Shown one piece after another: positions 1-7,831 of a stretch of DNA of 64,000 bases (position 1 is its first letter; every line of letters begins with the position of its first letter). The notes under the pieces are model-generated. The model was not told where the DNA came from. It did no database searches and saw nothing but the letters and a program-made list of their open reading frames with translations. This DNA comes from Capnocytophaga canimorsus. Lineage in GTDB: Bacteria > Bacteroidota > Bacteroidia > Flavobacteriales > Flavobacteriaceae. The position numbers and the translations under genes were made by a program. The stretch is from positions 1,621,001-1,685,000 of the forward strand of contig NZ_CP022382.1 of assembly GCF_002302565.1 (NCBI RefSeq), read 5' to 3'.

Positions 1-664
1 TAGTTTGAATATCCATCACTGTAATTTTACCCTTGAAAGCACAACCCGTATCAACATTCCAAACACCAAAAGCATTCATAGGCTCGGTACTTCCAAAACG
101 CGTAGTGGGGGTATGACCAATGAAAATTTCAGAATAAAGTTTAAGACGTGCTGGATAATATGGGTCATTTTTTTCAATTTCCTTAGGAAGAGACAAGGCT
201 AATTCCCAAAGGGTTCTGTCCCAATAAAACATCTCTGGAAAATACTCAAAAACAACTCCTCTTAAATTGGTAAATCCGGCGTGAACAAAAAGCCTATTTT
301 GAGGATCTAAATGATAGGTTTCCAAGGATTCCAAAAAAGAAATATGTACTTCTTTTTCAGTATCAGAAACTTCAGCATAAGCTTTTTCTGTGGCATCTCC
401 TCCGTGAAAATACCATAAATCACTCATCGGTTTTCCTTTCAAAAATTGCAAACAAAGTGCATCGTGATTTCCTTTGATGAACAAACACTTATTGGTAGAT
501 TTCAAATTTATCAAAAAACGAATCACTTCGGGGGTTTGACTCCAACCATCGGCATAATCCCCTAAAAAAATAAGAAAATCATCTTTTTGAATTTTTGCTC
601 TTTCTAATACCTGAACAAGTGCTTTGTAAGCACCGTGAATATCTCCTATAACAAGGGTTCTCAT
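1..664 (-). CDS. Metallophosphoesterase (Ser/Thr phosphatase / diadenosine tetraphosphatase type), C-terminus cut by window edge
   Basis: Reading leftward from an ATG at 664, the frame is open to the window edge, giving at least 221 residues. The N-terminus carries the calcineurin-like metal-binding series: GDIHG (residues 7-11), GDYADG (about 41-46), and GNHD (about 70-73), followed by later histidines in VHAG and GHTP. This order is the PPP-type phosphoesterase signature, so the protein should bind two metal ions and hydrolyse phosphate esters in the cytoplasm. Bacteroidota paralogues are usually named serine/threonine phosphatase or symmetrical Ap4A hydrolase; the sequence alone does not separate these. 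The start directly abuts the stop of the upstream AlbA_2-type gene (TAA at 665-667), suggesting co-transcription. The C-terminus lies outside the window. Confidence 0.85.
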   Translation of the reverse strand, partial: MRTLVIGDIHGAYKALVQVLERAKIQKDDFLIFLGDYADGWSQTPEVIRFLINLKSTNKCLFIKGNHDALCLQFLKGKPMSDLWYFHGGDATEKAYAEVSDTEKEVHISFLESLETYHLDPQNRLFVHAGFTNLRGVVFEYFPEMFYWDRTLWELALSLPKEIEKNDPYYPARLKLYSEIFIGHTPTTRFGSTEPMNAFGVWNVDTGCAFKGKITVMDIQT

Positions 665-1804
665 TTATGAATTGTATTTTATTTTTCTTAATATTCGAAG
701 AGATTCTTTAAGCGAAATATAAGCCTCAACATCTATAGTTTTAAGTAGTGGACGTATGTTTTCCATACGTTGTTTTGCCTCCCCTACCCCATTTAAATAA
801 CAAAGTAAAGCTACAAATGGTAAACTTTTAAGTTGCTCTTTTTCTTTTTCACTTAAAGTCATTTCATTTTCTATTTTATCAAAAAGTATTGAACTGACTT
901 GCCAGACGCCTTCAATGACGGAAGATTCAAAAACAGGTGGCTGAAAAATTAGTTTTTGTTCTATTTTGTAACTTCCGTTATTAAAAAAATAAATATCAGT
1001 GGTTTCCAACGGATAATACTTTTGATTTGCGTTTATACCCAGTTGTATATATTCAACAATACTAAAACTATTTTCAGTATAACTGATTTCAACTTCATCT
1101 AAGGCCGAAAAAAACAAACGAACTTGCTCATTGATCAGTTCAATATCCACACGTGTGTAATAGGTTTTATCTTTGGAAATTTTAGATTTTCCTGCCCAAC
1201 ACAAAATAAATTGCTCTTCATAGACCAAATAATTTGCTTGTAAATCTTTATGTCTATGATAGATAAAATCAATAACTCCGTCAAGGCTATGTTTGATATT
1301 ATTTTTTGATTTTTTTTCTATCTCAGCAACAATGGTTGCATTAGTTAAATTAGGCTTTGATTTTTCTTTTTTGGGTTTACTATTACTTCCTTCACGATAA
1401 AAAATCATACCCGCAGGATACTTCCAAATACCTTTATGCAAAGAACATATTTTACCAGAAGACAATACCGTTACCAAACCCACTACCTTATTTTCAGGAA
1501 GCTCAGGAAAAATAATATTTTCATAAGCGATATTGGGCGCATTATCTAAAAACGCATTTACTAAATTTTGTATGCGACTATCATCAAAAAAATCAACTCC
1601 TACAATTTTTCGTGAATCATCTTCAACTCCTATCACAATAAAAGCTGAATTTTTAGGATTGGAATTTGCCAATGCACAAACAAGCTTTAAAAATTTAGCT
1701 TTTCCTTCCGTTGAAGATAAGTCAATAAAACGTTTACGGTCATAAAAACTATTTTCGTCACTATGCCCCAACAAATTTTTTATCAGTAAACGTTTATTTA
1801 TCAT
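665..1804 (-). CDS. AlbA_2 (Schlafen-type) putative DNA/ATP-binding domain protein
   Basis: A 379-residue protein. Residues about 15-140 match the AlbA_2 pattern: an early E/K-rich strand, an ALANS helix, and a FIVIGVEDD strand followed by VGVDFFDD. These domains occur in predicted transcriptional regulators, helicase-like proteins and Schlafen relatives, and bind nucleic acid. The remaining 240 residues are not recognised. There is no signal peptide, so it is probably cytoplasmic. A TATTTTTG promoter motif lies 25 bp upstream of the ATG (1829-1836, minus strand), supporting this start. The stop touches the phosphatase start, so the two probably form an operon. The specific role is unknown. 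Confidence 0.65.
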   Translation of the reverse strand: MINKRLLIKNLLGHSDENSFYDRKRFIDLSSTEGKAKFLKLVCALANSNPKNSAFIVIGVEDDSRKIVGVDFFDDSRIQNLVNAFLDNAPNIAYENIIFPELPENKVVGLVTVLSSGKICSLHKGIWKYPAGMIFYREGSNSKPKKEKSKPNLTNATIVAEIEKKSKNNIKHSLDGVIDFIYHRHKDLQANYLVYEEQFILCWAGKSKISKDKTYYTRVDIELINEQVRLFFSALDEVEISYTENSFSIVEYIQLGINANQKYYPLETTDIYFFNNGSYKIEQKLIFQPPVFESSVIEGVWQVSSILFDKIENEMTLSEKEKEQLKSLPFVALLCYLNGVGEAKQRMENIRPLLKTIDVEAYISLKESLRILRKIKYNS

Positions 1805-1828
1805 AACACATATTTGACATTACGCCTC

Positions 1829-1836
1829 CAAAAATA
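1829..1836 (-). promoter_or_regulatory. Promoter -7 element TATTTTTG
   Basis: Matches the Bacteroidota -7 consensus TAnnTTTG on the minus strand, 25 bp upstream of the AlbA_2-type gene start. Confidence 0.55.
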
Positions 1837-1899
1837 ATCAATTTTATCGAACTAAAAAGTAAAAGCTTTTTAAAAACATTTCATTAAAATATATTTCCA

Positions 1900-1907
1900 T
1901 ACTTTTG
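1900..1907 (+). promoter_or_regulatory. Promoter -7 element TACTTTTG
   Basis: TAnnTTTG motif 26 bp upstream of the methyltransferase (ogt-like) start at 1934. Confidence 0.55.
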
Positions 1908-1933
1908 TAAAAACTAAAACCTGGTATAAACCA

Positions 1934-2455
1934 ATGGAAAATAAACTTATCGCAAAATATATCCAAACTCCTTTAGGTGAAATGATGGGCATTTTCACCC
2001 AAAACGGATTATGCTTTTTAGAATATACGGATAAGAAAACATTTCAAAAAGACATTACTTCATTAAATAAAGAAATTGTTTTTACTGAAAATCCATTAAC
2101 TATACTTTTAGAAACAGAAATCAGAAATTATTTCGATGGCAATCTAAAACAATTTTCGATTCCTTTAGACCTTACAGGAACCCCTTTTCAGCAGAAAGTA
2201 TGGAGGATACTACAACAAATTCCGTACGGAAAAACCATTAGTTACAAAAAACAAGCCCAAAAATACGGAGATAATAAAGCAATACGTGCCATTGCTTCGG
2301 CTAACGGAAAGAATAAAATTTCGATTATCATTCCTTGCCATCGCGTTATTGGCAGTGACGGAAACTTGATAGGCTACGCCGGAGGAATTTGGCGAAAGAA
2401 AAAATTACTCGAATTAGAACAAAATACAATAAACTATCAAACCAAACTATTTTAA
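1934..2455 (+). CDS. ogt: Methylated-DNA--[protein]-cysteine S-methyltransferase
   Basis: A 173-residue DNA repair protein that transfers the alkyl group from O6-alkylguanine (or O4-alkylthymine) to its own cysteine in a single-use reaction. The active-site motif PCHRVIG is present with the acceptor at Cys135, followed by the GYAGG loop. The helix-turn-helix region (about 84-125), with GTPFQQKVW and IPYGKTISY, is typical of the family. Length is normal for the Ogt/MGMT family. It appears to be a single gene with its own TAnnTTTG promoter. The family assignment is secure; ogt versus the ada C-terminal domain type rests on the lack of an Ada N-terminal domain. Confidence 0.93.
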   Translation: MENKLIAKYIQTPLGEMMGIFTQNGLCFLEYTDKKTFQKDITSLNKEIVFTENPLTILLETEIRNYFDGNLKQFSIPLDLTGTPFQQKVWRILQQIPYGKTISYKKQAQKYGDNKAIRAIASANGKNKISIIIPCHRVIGSDGNLIGYAGGIWRKKKLLELEQNTINYQTKLF

Positions 2456-2467
2456 ATTTTCATTTAA

Positions 2468-2483
2468 GGTTCCACGTGAAACA
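2468..2483. promoter_or_regulatory. parS: parS site 1 (ParB/Spo0J binding), one mismatch
   Basis: GGTTCCACGTGAAACA matches the bacterial parS consensus TGTTNCACGTGAAACA except for the first base. It is one of three sites within 312 bp of an intergenic region. Confidence 0.8.
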
Positions 2484-2545
2484 TTTTAAAGAAGATTTTA
2501 AAACAACAATATAAAAATCATTTTTATATGAATCGAAGTATAATT

Positions 2546-2561
2546 TGTTCCACGTGGAACA
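2546..2561. promoter_or_regulatory. parS: parS site 2, perfect palindrome
   Basis: TGTTCCACGTGGAACA is a perfect 16-bp palindrome. It differs from the parS consensus by one base (G for A at position 12) and retains the invariant CACGTG core. Confidence 0.8.
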
Positions 2562-2660
2562 TAAAAAACAATAAAACAAGTTTAATTCAACTTTATTTAA
2601 TATTTAAAAAATATTTTTACAATAAAAATAATATAATCATAACAATGTTCGGTCGTATTA

Positions 2661-2750
2661 TAAAAAGTATGATAACGGTTTTGGTTACCGGGATTCGACT
2701 ACGCTCAACCTAACAAGAATACCCTATTTTTAAAGATATCATACTTTTTA
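2661..2750. repeat. Inverted-repeat element between parS sites 2 and 3
   Basis: Two perfect 14-bp arms (TAAAAAGTATGATA at 2661-2674 and its complement at 2737-2750) enclose 62 bp. The core contains ATTCGACTACGCTCAACC, a word resembling short REP/MITE-like elements I associate with flavobacterial intergenic DNA. No credible coding sequence is present; the region reads as non-coding, possibly a mobile miniature element or an RNA hairpin. Confidence 0.55.
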
Positions 2751-2763
2751 CATTACCTCCCAA

Positions 2764-2779
2764 TGTTCCACGTGAAACA
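2764..2779. promoter_or_regulatory. parS: parS site 3, exact consensus
   Basis: TGTTCCACGTGAAACA is an exact match to the parS consensus TGTTNCACGTGAAACA. It sits 40 bp upstream of the methyltransferase gene. Confidence 0.88.
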
Positions 2780-2819
2780 TTAGTAAAATAATAACTAAAA
2801 TATTAAAAATCTGATATTT

Positions 2820-3659
2820 ATGCATAAAATAATGGTTAAAGATTACAGTATTAGTCAAGAAATTTTTGAACTCATTTATCAGCCCGAACTTGATTTATAT
2901 CAAACCACCTCCCTACCCCAAAACTTAAGTAAATACTACGAAAGTGATGTATATATTTCACACACCGATAGTAAAAAAACGCTGTTCGATAAGGTTTATC
3001 AAGCGGTAAAAAACATCAATTTAAAAAGTAAAATACATATCATTTCTAAGTACAAAAAGCAAAAAATTCAATTACTAGATATCGGTGCAGGAACTGGTGA
3101 TTTCGTTTTGAGTTGCAAAAAACAAATGCATTGGGAAGCCACAGGTATTGAACCTAATGAAAAAGCAAGACAATTAGCCAAAAAAAAACAAATCCGTTTG
3201 CTTGAGAATTACGATGATTTAAAAGAAAAATCATTTGACGTAATTACCCTCTGGCACGTACTGGAACACATTCCCGACTTAGAAAACGAAATTCAAAAAA
3301 TAAATTCACTCTTAAAAGAAGACGGAATCTTGATTGTAGCCGTGCCCAATTACAAATCGTGGGACGCCCAGCATTATAAACAATTTTGGGCAGCGTATGA
3401 TGTTCCTCGTCATTTATGGCATTTTTCAAAAACAAGCATACAGAAAATTTTTACCTCAAAAGGATTTCAACTTTTAGAAATCAAACCGATGCTTTTCGAC
3501 GCTTTTTACGTATCGATACTTTCCGAACAATATAAAACTGGAAAAAAGAATTTCATCAAAGGATTTGTAAACGGAATGCGTTCAAACCTCTATGGAATGC
3601 GAAAAAAAGAGTTTTCATCACATATTTACGTCCTTCAAAAAGTGAAAAATTATTTTTAA
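2820..3659 (+). CDS. Class I SAM-dependent methyltransferase
   Basis: A 279-residue protein with the Rossmann motif I LLDIGAGTGDF at about residues 85-95, an acidic strand (TGIEPNEKA), and the DVITLWHVLEHIPD motif typical of Methyltransf_11/23 enzymes. The C-terminal third has the PRHLWHFSKTS and LLEIKPMLFDAFYVS segments seen in flavobacterial homologues. It should transfer a methyl group from S-adenosylmethionine; the substrate is unknown. An alternative start at Met5 (2832) is equally plausible. No TAnnTTTG box was seen; the parS site lies just upstream. Soluble and probably cytoplasmic. Confidence 0.85.
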   Translation: MHKIMVKDYSISQEIFELIYQPELDLYQTTSLPQNLSKYYESDVYISHTDSKKTLFDKVYQAVKNINLKSKIHIISKYKKQKIQLLDIGAGTGDFVLSCKKQMHWEATGIEPNEKARQLAKKKQIRLLENYDDLKEKSFDVITLWHVLEHIPDLENEIQKINSLLKEDGILIVAVPNYKSWDAQHYKQFWAAYDVPRHLWHFSKTSIQKIFTSKGFQLLEIKPMLFDAFYVSILSEQYKTGKKNFIKGFVNGMRSNLYGMRKKEFSSHIYVLQKVKNYF

Positions 3660-3863
3660 GTCTATTTTTTTGATTATCTCGAGTAGAAATATAACTTTAT
3701 ACGGAAAATTTTTAAAAATCAAAATTTAAGCCATTTCTGAAGGTCGATTTTTATAGATAAAATTTATATTTTTAAAAATATCATAGAAAAAATCCATAAA
3801 ATAGTATTTGTAAAAGAAAAATGAATTTCACTATGATAATTTCATTTCGTGTAAAAACTTTTC

Positions 3864-3871
3864 TATTTTTG
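3864..3871 (+). promoter_or_regulatory. Promoter -7 element TATTTTTG
   Basis: TAnnTTTG motif 30 bp upstream of the OmpH-like lipoprotein start. The preceding 3660-3860 stretch is AT-rich with no gene seen. Confidence 0.55.
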
Positions 3872-3901
3872 TAATCGAATCAATATTTAAGAAATTTAGA
3901 A

Positions 3902-4408
3902 ATGAAAAAAATTTTAATCGGAGGAATTGCCATCTTTACTTTGACGGCTTGTCAGGAAAAAATTGCCTACATTGACAATACCAAACTACTAAACGAATAT
4001 CAAGAGAAAAAAGACATTGAAGAAAAACTAAAAGAAAAAATCAGTGCTTACGAGAAAAAAAGAGATAGTATTTCAAAAGCATTTCAAAGTGAAGCACAAG
4101 CCTTCGATGCACAATCCAGAAATCTGGCTCAAAACGTAGCACAAAAAAAGTATAATGAACTTATTCAAAAAAGTCAAATGCTACAACAACATTTGATGCA
4201 AGAAGAAGAAAGCATTAAAATGGAAAGCCAAACCCAAATGGATAGTTTAGTAAACAAGGTAAAAAAGTTTGTAAAAAATTACGGAAAAGAGAAAAAATAT
4301 ACTTTTATACTTGGTGCTAACGATGGAGGAAGTGTACTTTACGGCGATGAAAAGAAAGACATCACCGCTGAAGTTATCAAAGCTATGAACGAATCTTACA
4401 AAAAATAA
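3902..4408 (+). CDS. OmpH/Skp-family periplasmic chaperone-like lipoprotein
   Basis: A 168-residue protein with a lipoprotein signal (LTAC, modified Cys17), followed by IAYIDNTKLLNEYQEK, the start of the Skp/OmpH fold. A long Lys/Glu/Gln-rich coiled coil covers about 35-115, and a conserved ending has YTFILGANDGGSVLYGDEKKDIT. Family members hold unfolded outer-membrane proteins in the periplasm; this copy would be membrane tethered. It is monocistronic: its own promoter lies upstream, and a strong hairpin with a T-run follows 10 bp after the stop. The family is clear; chaperone activity is inferred. Confidence 0.85.
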   Translation: MKKILIGGIAIFTLTACQEKIAYIDNTKLLNEYQEKKDIEEKLKEKISAYEKKRDSISKAFQSEAQAFDAQSRNLAQNVAQKKYNELIQKSQMLQQHLMQEEESIKMESQTQMDSLVNKVKKFVKNYGKEKKYTFILGANDGGSVLYGDEKKDITAEVIKAMNESYKK

Positions 4409-4417
4409 CAAATTCAT

Positions 4418-4449
4418 AAAAAAAGCAGTTTTTAAAAACTGCTTTTTTT
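4418..4449. terminator. Bidirectional Rho-independent terminator
   Basis: A hairpin with arms AAAAAGCAGTTTTT / AAAAACTGCTTTTT sits between the convergent OmpH-like and LysE genes, with T/A runs on both sides. Confidence 0.85.
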
Positions 4450-4458
4450 ATACCTATT

Positions 4459-5169
4459 TTAATTGAAAATTTCAAATTTATTCAATTGTTCACCAATAGT
4501 TTCCTTACTTTCTGGGAAAATTCCTTGAAGAAATAGCAACACTCCGAAAACCAACAAAACAATACTTATAATGCGTTTTATTTTATGAATATGGAAAGCA
4601 GTCAGCTTATTTTTAAGTTGTTTAGCTAAAAACATCTTCAAACAATCTACCAAAAAATAGCTAAGAATAATCGCAGAAAAGAAAACAGATATGCGATAAG
4701 TATCCATATCCAACCTTGGAGCAAAAACAATAATAATTCCTAACCAAAAACCTAAAACCCCGATATTTATAAAATTAAGTAAAAATCCTTTTACAAATGT
4801 GGAAAAGTAATTCTTCTTTACTTGAAGACAAATCTCGCTACCTTGTTCCTTGATTTTTCGTTGCTTATTAAAATCCTTTTTCTCTTTAATAAAGGAAAAC
4901 AAGCCATAAAAAATCATTATAATACCTCCAAACATAAACAAACGTGGATCGTCCTTTATCTTTTCTAATAAATTACTGGTAGTAAAATAAGCAATCAAAA
5001 TAAAGAGAATATCGGCTAGAATAACTCCAAAATCAAAAACCATTGCCATACGAAAACCCTTAGTAATAGCCGTTTCCAATAAAACAAAGAAAACCGGACC
5101 AATGGTAAAAGCTAATATTAAACCCAAAGGCAAAGCAACTAATATATCGTGTAACATAGTTATAATCAA
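4459..5169 (-). CDS. LysE-family amino-acid exporter
   Basis: A 236-residue inner-membrane protein with about six hydrophobic segments. The N-terminus LGLILAFTIGPVFFVLLETAI is the LysE/RhtB first-helix signature (GP motif), followed by the hydrophilic loop at about 95-118. Members export basic or neutral amino acids by proton antiport; the substrate here is unknown. A TATTTTTG promoter ends only 20 bp upstream of the first ATG, so the second ATG (Met5, at 5157) may be the true start. Monocistronic, converging on the OmpH-like gene across a shared terminator. Confidence 0.85.
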   Translation of the reverse strand: MIITMLHDILVALPLGLILAFTIGPVFFVLLETAITKGFRMAMVFDFGVILADILFILIAYFTTSNLLEKIKDDPRLFMFGGIIMIFYGLFSFIKEKKDFNKQRKIKEQGSEICLQVKKNYFSTFVKGFLLNFINIGVLGFWLGIIIVFAPRLDMDTYRISVFFSAIILSYFLVDCLKMFLAKQLKNKLTAFHIHKIKRIISIVLLVFGVLLFLQGIFPESKETIGEQLNKFEIFN

Positions 5170-5188
5170 TGAAATAAAAGTGAGCTAA

Positions 5189-5196
5189 CAAAAATA
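5189..5196 (-). promoter_or_regulatory. Promoter -7 element TATTTTTG
   Basis: Minus-strand TAnnTTTG motif upstream of the LysE-family gene. Confidence 0.55.
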
Positions 5197-5268
5197 AAGA
5201 AAAATCAAAAAAAATCAAAAAAATAAGGAAGAAGTTTTTGACCTCTCCCCTACTTCATTACAATTATT

Positions 5269-5463
5269 TTACTTTATTTGAACGCTTTTTATATCTATGC
5301 AAAATATAAAAAAAATTAAATTTGCTACTAAATATGCCATTAAAACATAGATATTCCCAACCAATTGGTCTGGAAAAATAAGCCATATCAAGAAAGTAAC
5401 CAAACAGAATATTAAAAAAAACAATCCAAATTTCTTTTTTATCAACTGATTTTTTGTCTCCAT
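5269..5463 (-). CDS. Small two-helix membrane protein, unknown function
   Basis: A 64-residue protein with a basic N-terminus (METKNQLIKKK) and two hydrophobic stretches, about residues 12-29 and 36-56, so an inner-membrane hairpin is likely. I do not recognise a family. Support for a real gene comes from a TATATTTG promoter motif 33 bp upstream (5496-5503) and the hydrophobic pattern. It lies between the LysE exporter and ribonuclease R, all on the minus strand. Confidence 0.6.
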   Translation of the reverse strand: METKNQLIKKKFGLFFLIFCLVTFLIWLIFPDQLVGNIYVLMAYLVANLIFFIFCIDIKSVQIK

Positions 5464-5495
5464 AGCAGAAATAGTTTAGTTATAGCTATCAAAAA

Positions 5496-5503
5496 CAAAT
5501 ATA
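5496..5503 (-). promoter_or_regulatory. Promoter -7 element TATATTTG
   Basis: Minus-strand TAnnTTTG motif 33 bp upstream of the small membrane protein gene. Confidence 0.5.
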
Positions 5504-5608
5504 TAAAAAAGTCAAAATAACAAAATTTTTAAATTATCTTTTAATACAAGAATTCATTTGCAATAATATTTTATATATCCCTTAAAATAATTTTATTAAT
5601 CAATTTTT

Positions 5609-7831
5609 CTAATTTGTTCCCATCAACTCAAAATCTAGTTGTTTTTTGAGTAAGTCCGTATTTTTTACGCGAACAACTACTTCATCACCAAGCTGATACA
5701 TATTTTTAGTTACCTCTCCTACCAAAGCGTATTGCTTCTCATCGAAAATATAATAATCGTCTTTGATATCTCGAGCTCTGACCAAACCTTCACACTTGTT
5801 TTCCACAATTTCAACATAAATACCCCATTCGGTAACTCCTGAAATGACTCCTTTAAAATGCTGATTTTTATGATTTTCCATAAATTTCACTTGCATATAT
5901 TTGATAGAATCACGCTCGGCAGACGAAGCCAAATTTTCCATCTGTGAAGAATGTTTGCATTTCGTTTCATAAACTTCCTGTTTTTCAGAAGGTTGATTAT
6001 CCAAATATTTCTGCAATAGCCGATGTACCATCACATCAGGATAACGACGAATAGGCGAAGTAAAATGCGTATAAAAATCAAATGCCAAGCCATAATGACC
6101 AATATTTTCCGTTGAATATGAGGCTTTTGCCATAGAACGAATAGCAAGTGTATCCACCAAATTCTGTTCTTTTTTGCCTTTTACTTCTTCCAAAAGAGAA
6201 TTCAACGAATGTGTAATACTCTTTCTGTCCTTCATATTGATGCCATAACCGAAACGAGAAATCACACCATTGAGCTGCATCAATTTTTCGTCATCAGGCT
6301 CATCGTGAATACGATACACAAAAGTTTTCTTCTGCTTGGCTATGAATTCAGCTACTTTTCGGTTTGCCAAAAGCATAAATTCTTCAATGAGTTTGTTGGC
6401 ATCTTTGCTTTCTTTGAAATATACGTGCGTTGGATTATCGTTTTCATCTAAATGGAATTTTACTTCAATTTTGTCAAAAGAAATCGCTCCTAATCGCATT
6501 CGTTTGGTACGCAGTTTTTTAGCCAAATCGTCCATAAGTAAAATGGCTTGAACTACATCTTTTGGAACAGAATAACTTCCTTCTTTACGAATTGAAATTT
6601 CAGAAGGCATTTGAAAATCAGATAGTTCTACTTTTTCTTGCTTCTCTCCTACTCCTGCAAAATTTTCAATGATTTCTTGAGCTTCCTCATACGCAAAACG
6701 ATGGTCGGAAAGCGTTACGGTTCGTCCGAACCACGTATTTAGGATTTCTGCCTTTTTATTCATCTCAAAAACCGCTGAAAATGTGTACTTTTCTTCATTC
6801 GGACGCAACGAACACGCAAAATTAGAAAGCACTTCGGGGAGCATCGGCACTACCCTATCCACCAAATACACGGAAGTGGCTCGATTGTAGGCTTCTTCAT
6901 CTAAAATAGTTCCTTCTTGGACATAATGCGACACGTCGGCAATGTGTACGCCAATTTCGTAATTTCCGTTTTCCAAAATTTGGAACGAAAGCGCATCGTC
7001 GAAATCTTTGGCATCTTTCGGATCAATAGTGAAAGTCAGCACGTTACGCATATCACGGCGTTTGGCAATTTCCTCAGCGGTGATGGAGGTGTCCAATTGT
7101 TTTGCAAAGGCTTCCACTTCGTGCGGAAACTCGTAAGGCAAACCATATTCTGCCAAAATGGAATGCATTTCAGTGGATTGTTCACCGGGTTTTCCAAGAA
7201 TTTGCTCAATCACTCCGAAAGGCGAATTGGATTTTCCTTCCCATTTTTCGATACGAACGATGACTTTATCGCCGTTTTCAGCTCCGTTAATGTCATTTTT
7301 CGATACGAAAATATCGGTGTACATTCGGTGGTCGGTTGGCAAGACGAAAGCAAAATTTTTCTGCATTTGCACCACGCCCACAAAGCGCATTTTTTTACGC
7401 TCGATAATTTTTGTAACCTCGCCTTCTAATTTATTTCCTTTTCGGAATCGAGGAAAAATATAAACTTCCACCAAATCCCCGTGAAGAGCTTTGTTGAGCA
7501 TATTGGAAGGAACAAACACATCTGTTTCTAACTCATCTACAATAACATAGGCATTTCCTCGAGAGGTAATATCTACCGTTCCTGTATAGTAATTCTGACT
7601 TGGAATGGCTTTGTATTTTCCGCGTTCAACTTCAAGGATTTTCTTTTTTTCTTTGAGTTGTACCAATCTTTTTATGAGTAGATTACGTCCGGAGGCATCG
7701 GTAATGTTCAATTTTGCAGCAATTTGTTTGTAGTTAAAACTCTCATTCTGATTGGTTTCCAATACAGAAAAGATGCCTTTGGTAAGGTCGTGTTTTTTAG
7801 CTTTAGCTGTTTTCTTAGATTTTTTTGCCAT
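5609..7831 (-). CDS. rnr: Ribonuclease R
   Basis: A 740-residue 3'-5' exoribonuclease that degrades structured RNA, rRNA fragments and mRNA. Domain order: a Lys-rich start and winged-helix domain (about 14-75), cold-shock/OB domains (about 80-200), and the RNB catalytic domain (about 255-580) with the metal-binding series DPKDAKDFDDALS (about 270-282). Downstream are the conserved HFTSPIRRYPD segment and a C-terminal S1 RNA-binding domain (about 645-735). Length and order match bacterial RNase R rather than the shorter RNase II. It is read divergently from the SusC gene across a large AT-rich gap. Several long antisense frames over this gene are shadows. Confidence 0.95.
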   Translation of the reverse strand: MAKKSKKTAKAKKHDLTKGIFSVLETNQNESFNYKQIAAKLNITDASGRNLLIKRLVQLKEKKKILEVERGKYKAIPSQNYYTGTVDITSRGNAYVIVDELETDVFVPSNMLNKALHGDLVEVYIFPRFRKGNKLEGEVTKIIERKKMRFVGVVQMQKNFAFVLPTDHRMYTDIFVSKNDINGAENGDKVIVRIEKWEGKSNSPFGVIEQILGKPGEQSTEMHSILAEYGLPYEFPHEVEAFAKQLDTSITAEEIAKRRDMRNVLTFTIDPKDAKDFDDALSFQILENGNYEIGVHIADVSHYVQEGTILDEEAYNRATSVYLVDRVVPMLPEVLSNFACSLRPNEEKYTFSAVFEMNKKAEILNTWFGRTVTLSDHRFAYEEAQEIIENFAGVGEKQEKVELSDFQMPSEISIRKEGSYSVPKDVVQAILLMDDLAKKLRTKRMRLGAISFDKIEVKFHLDENDNPTHVYFKESKDANKLIEEFMLLANRKVAEFIAKQKKTFVYRIHDEPDDEKLMQLNGVISRFGYGINMKDRKSITHSLNSLLEEVKGKKEQNLVDTLAIRSMAKASYSTENIGHYGLAFDFYTHFTSPIRRYPDVMVHRLLQKYLDNQPSEKQEVYETKCKHSSQMENLASSAERDSIKYMQVKFMENHKNQHFKGVISGVTEWGIYVEIVENKCEGLVRARDIKDDYYIFDEKQYALVGEVTKNMYQLGDEVVVRVKNTDLLKKQLDFELMGTN

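Noticed and set aside
1144..1160. A further CACGTG-containing word inside the AlbA_2 gene
   Set aside because: Only the 6-bp core matches; the flanks do not fit TGTTNCACGTGAAACA.
2528..2713. A 61-codon plus-strand frame in the parS region
   Set aside because: It spans parS site 2 and the inverted-repeat element, is low complexity, and has no promoter or recognisable protein.
6209..7463. Several plus-strand frames of 70-170 codons across ribonuclease R
   Set aside because: Antisense to a highly conserved gene; no domains or promoters.
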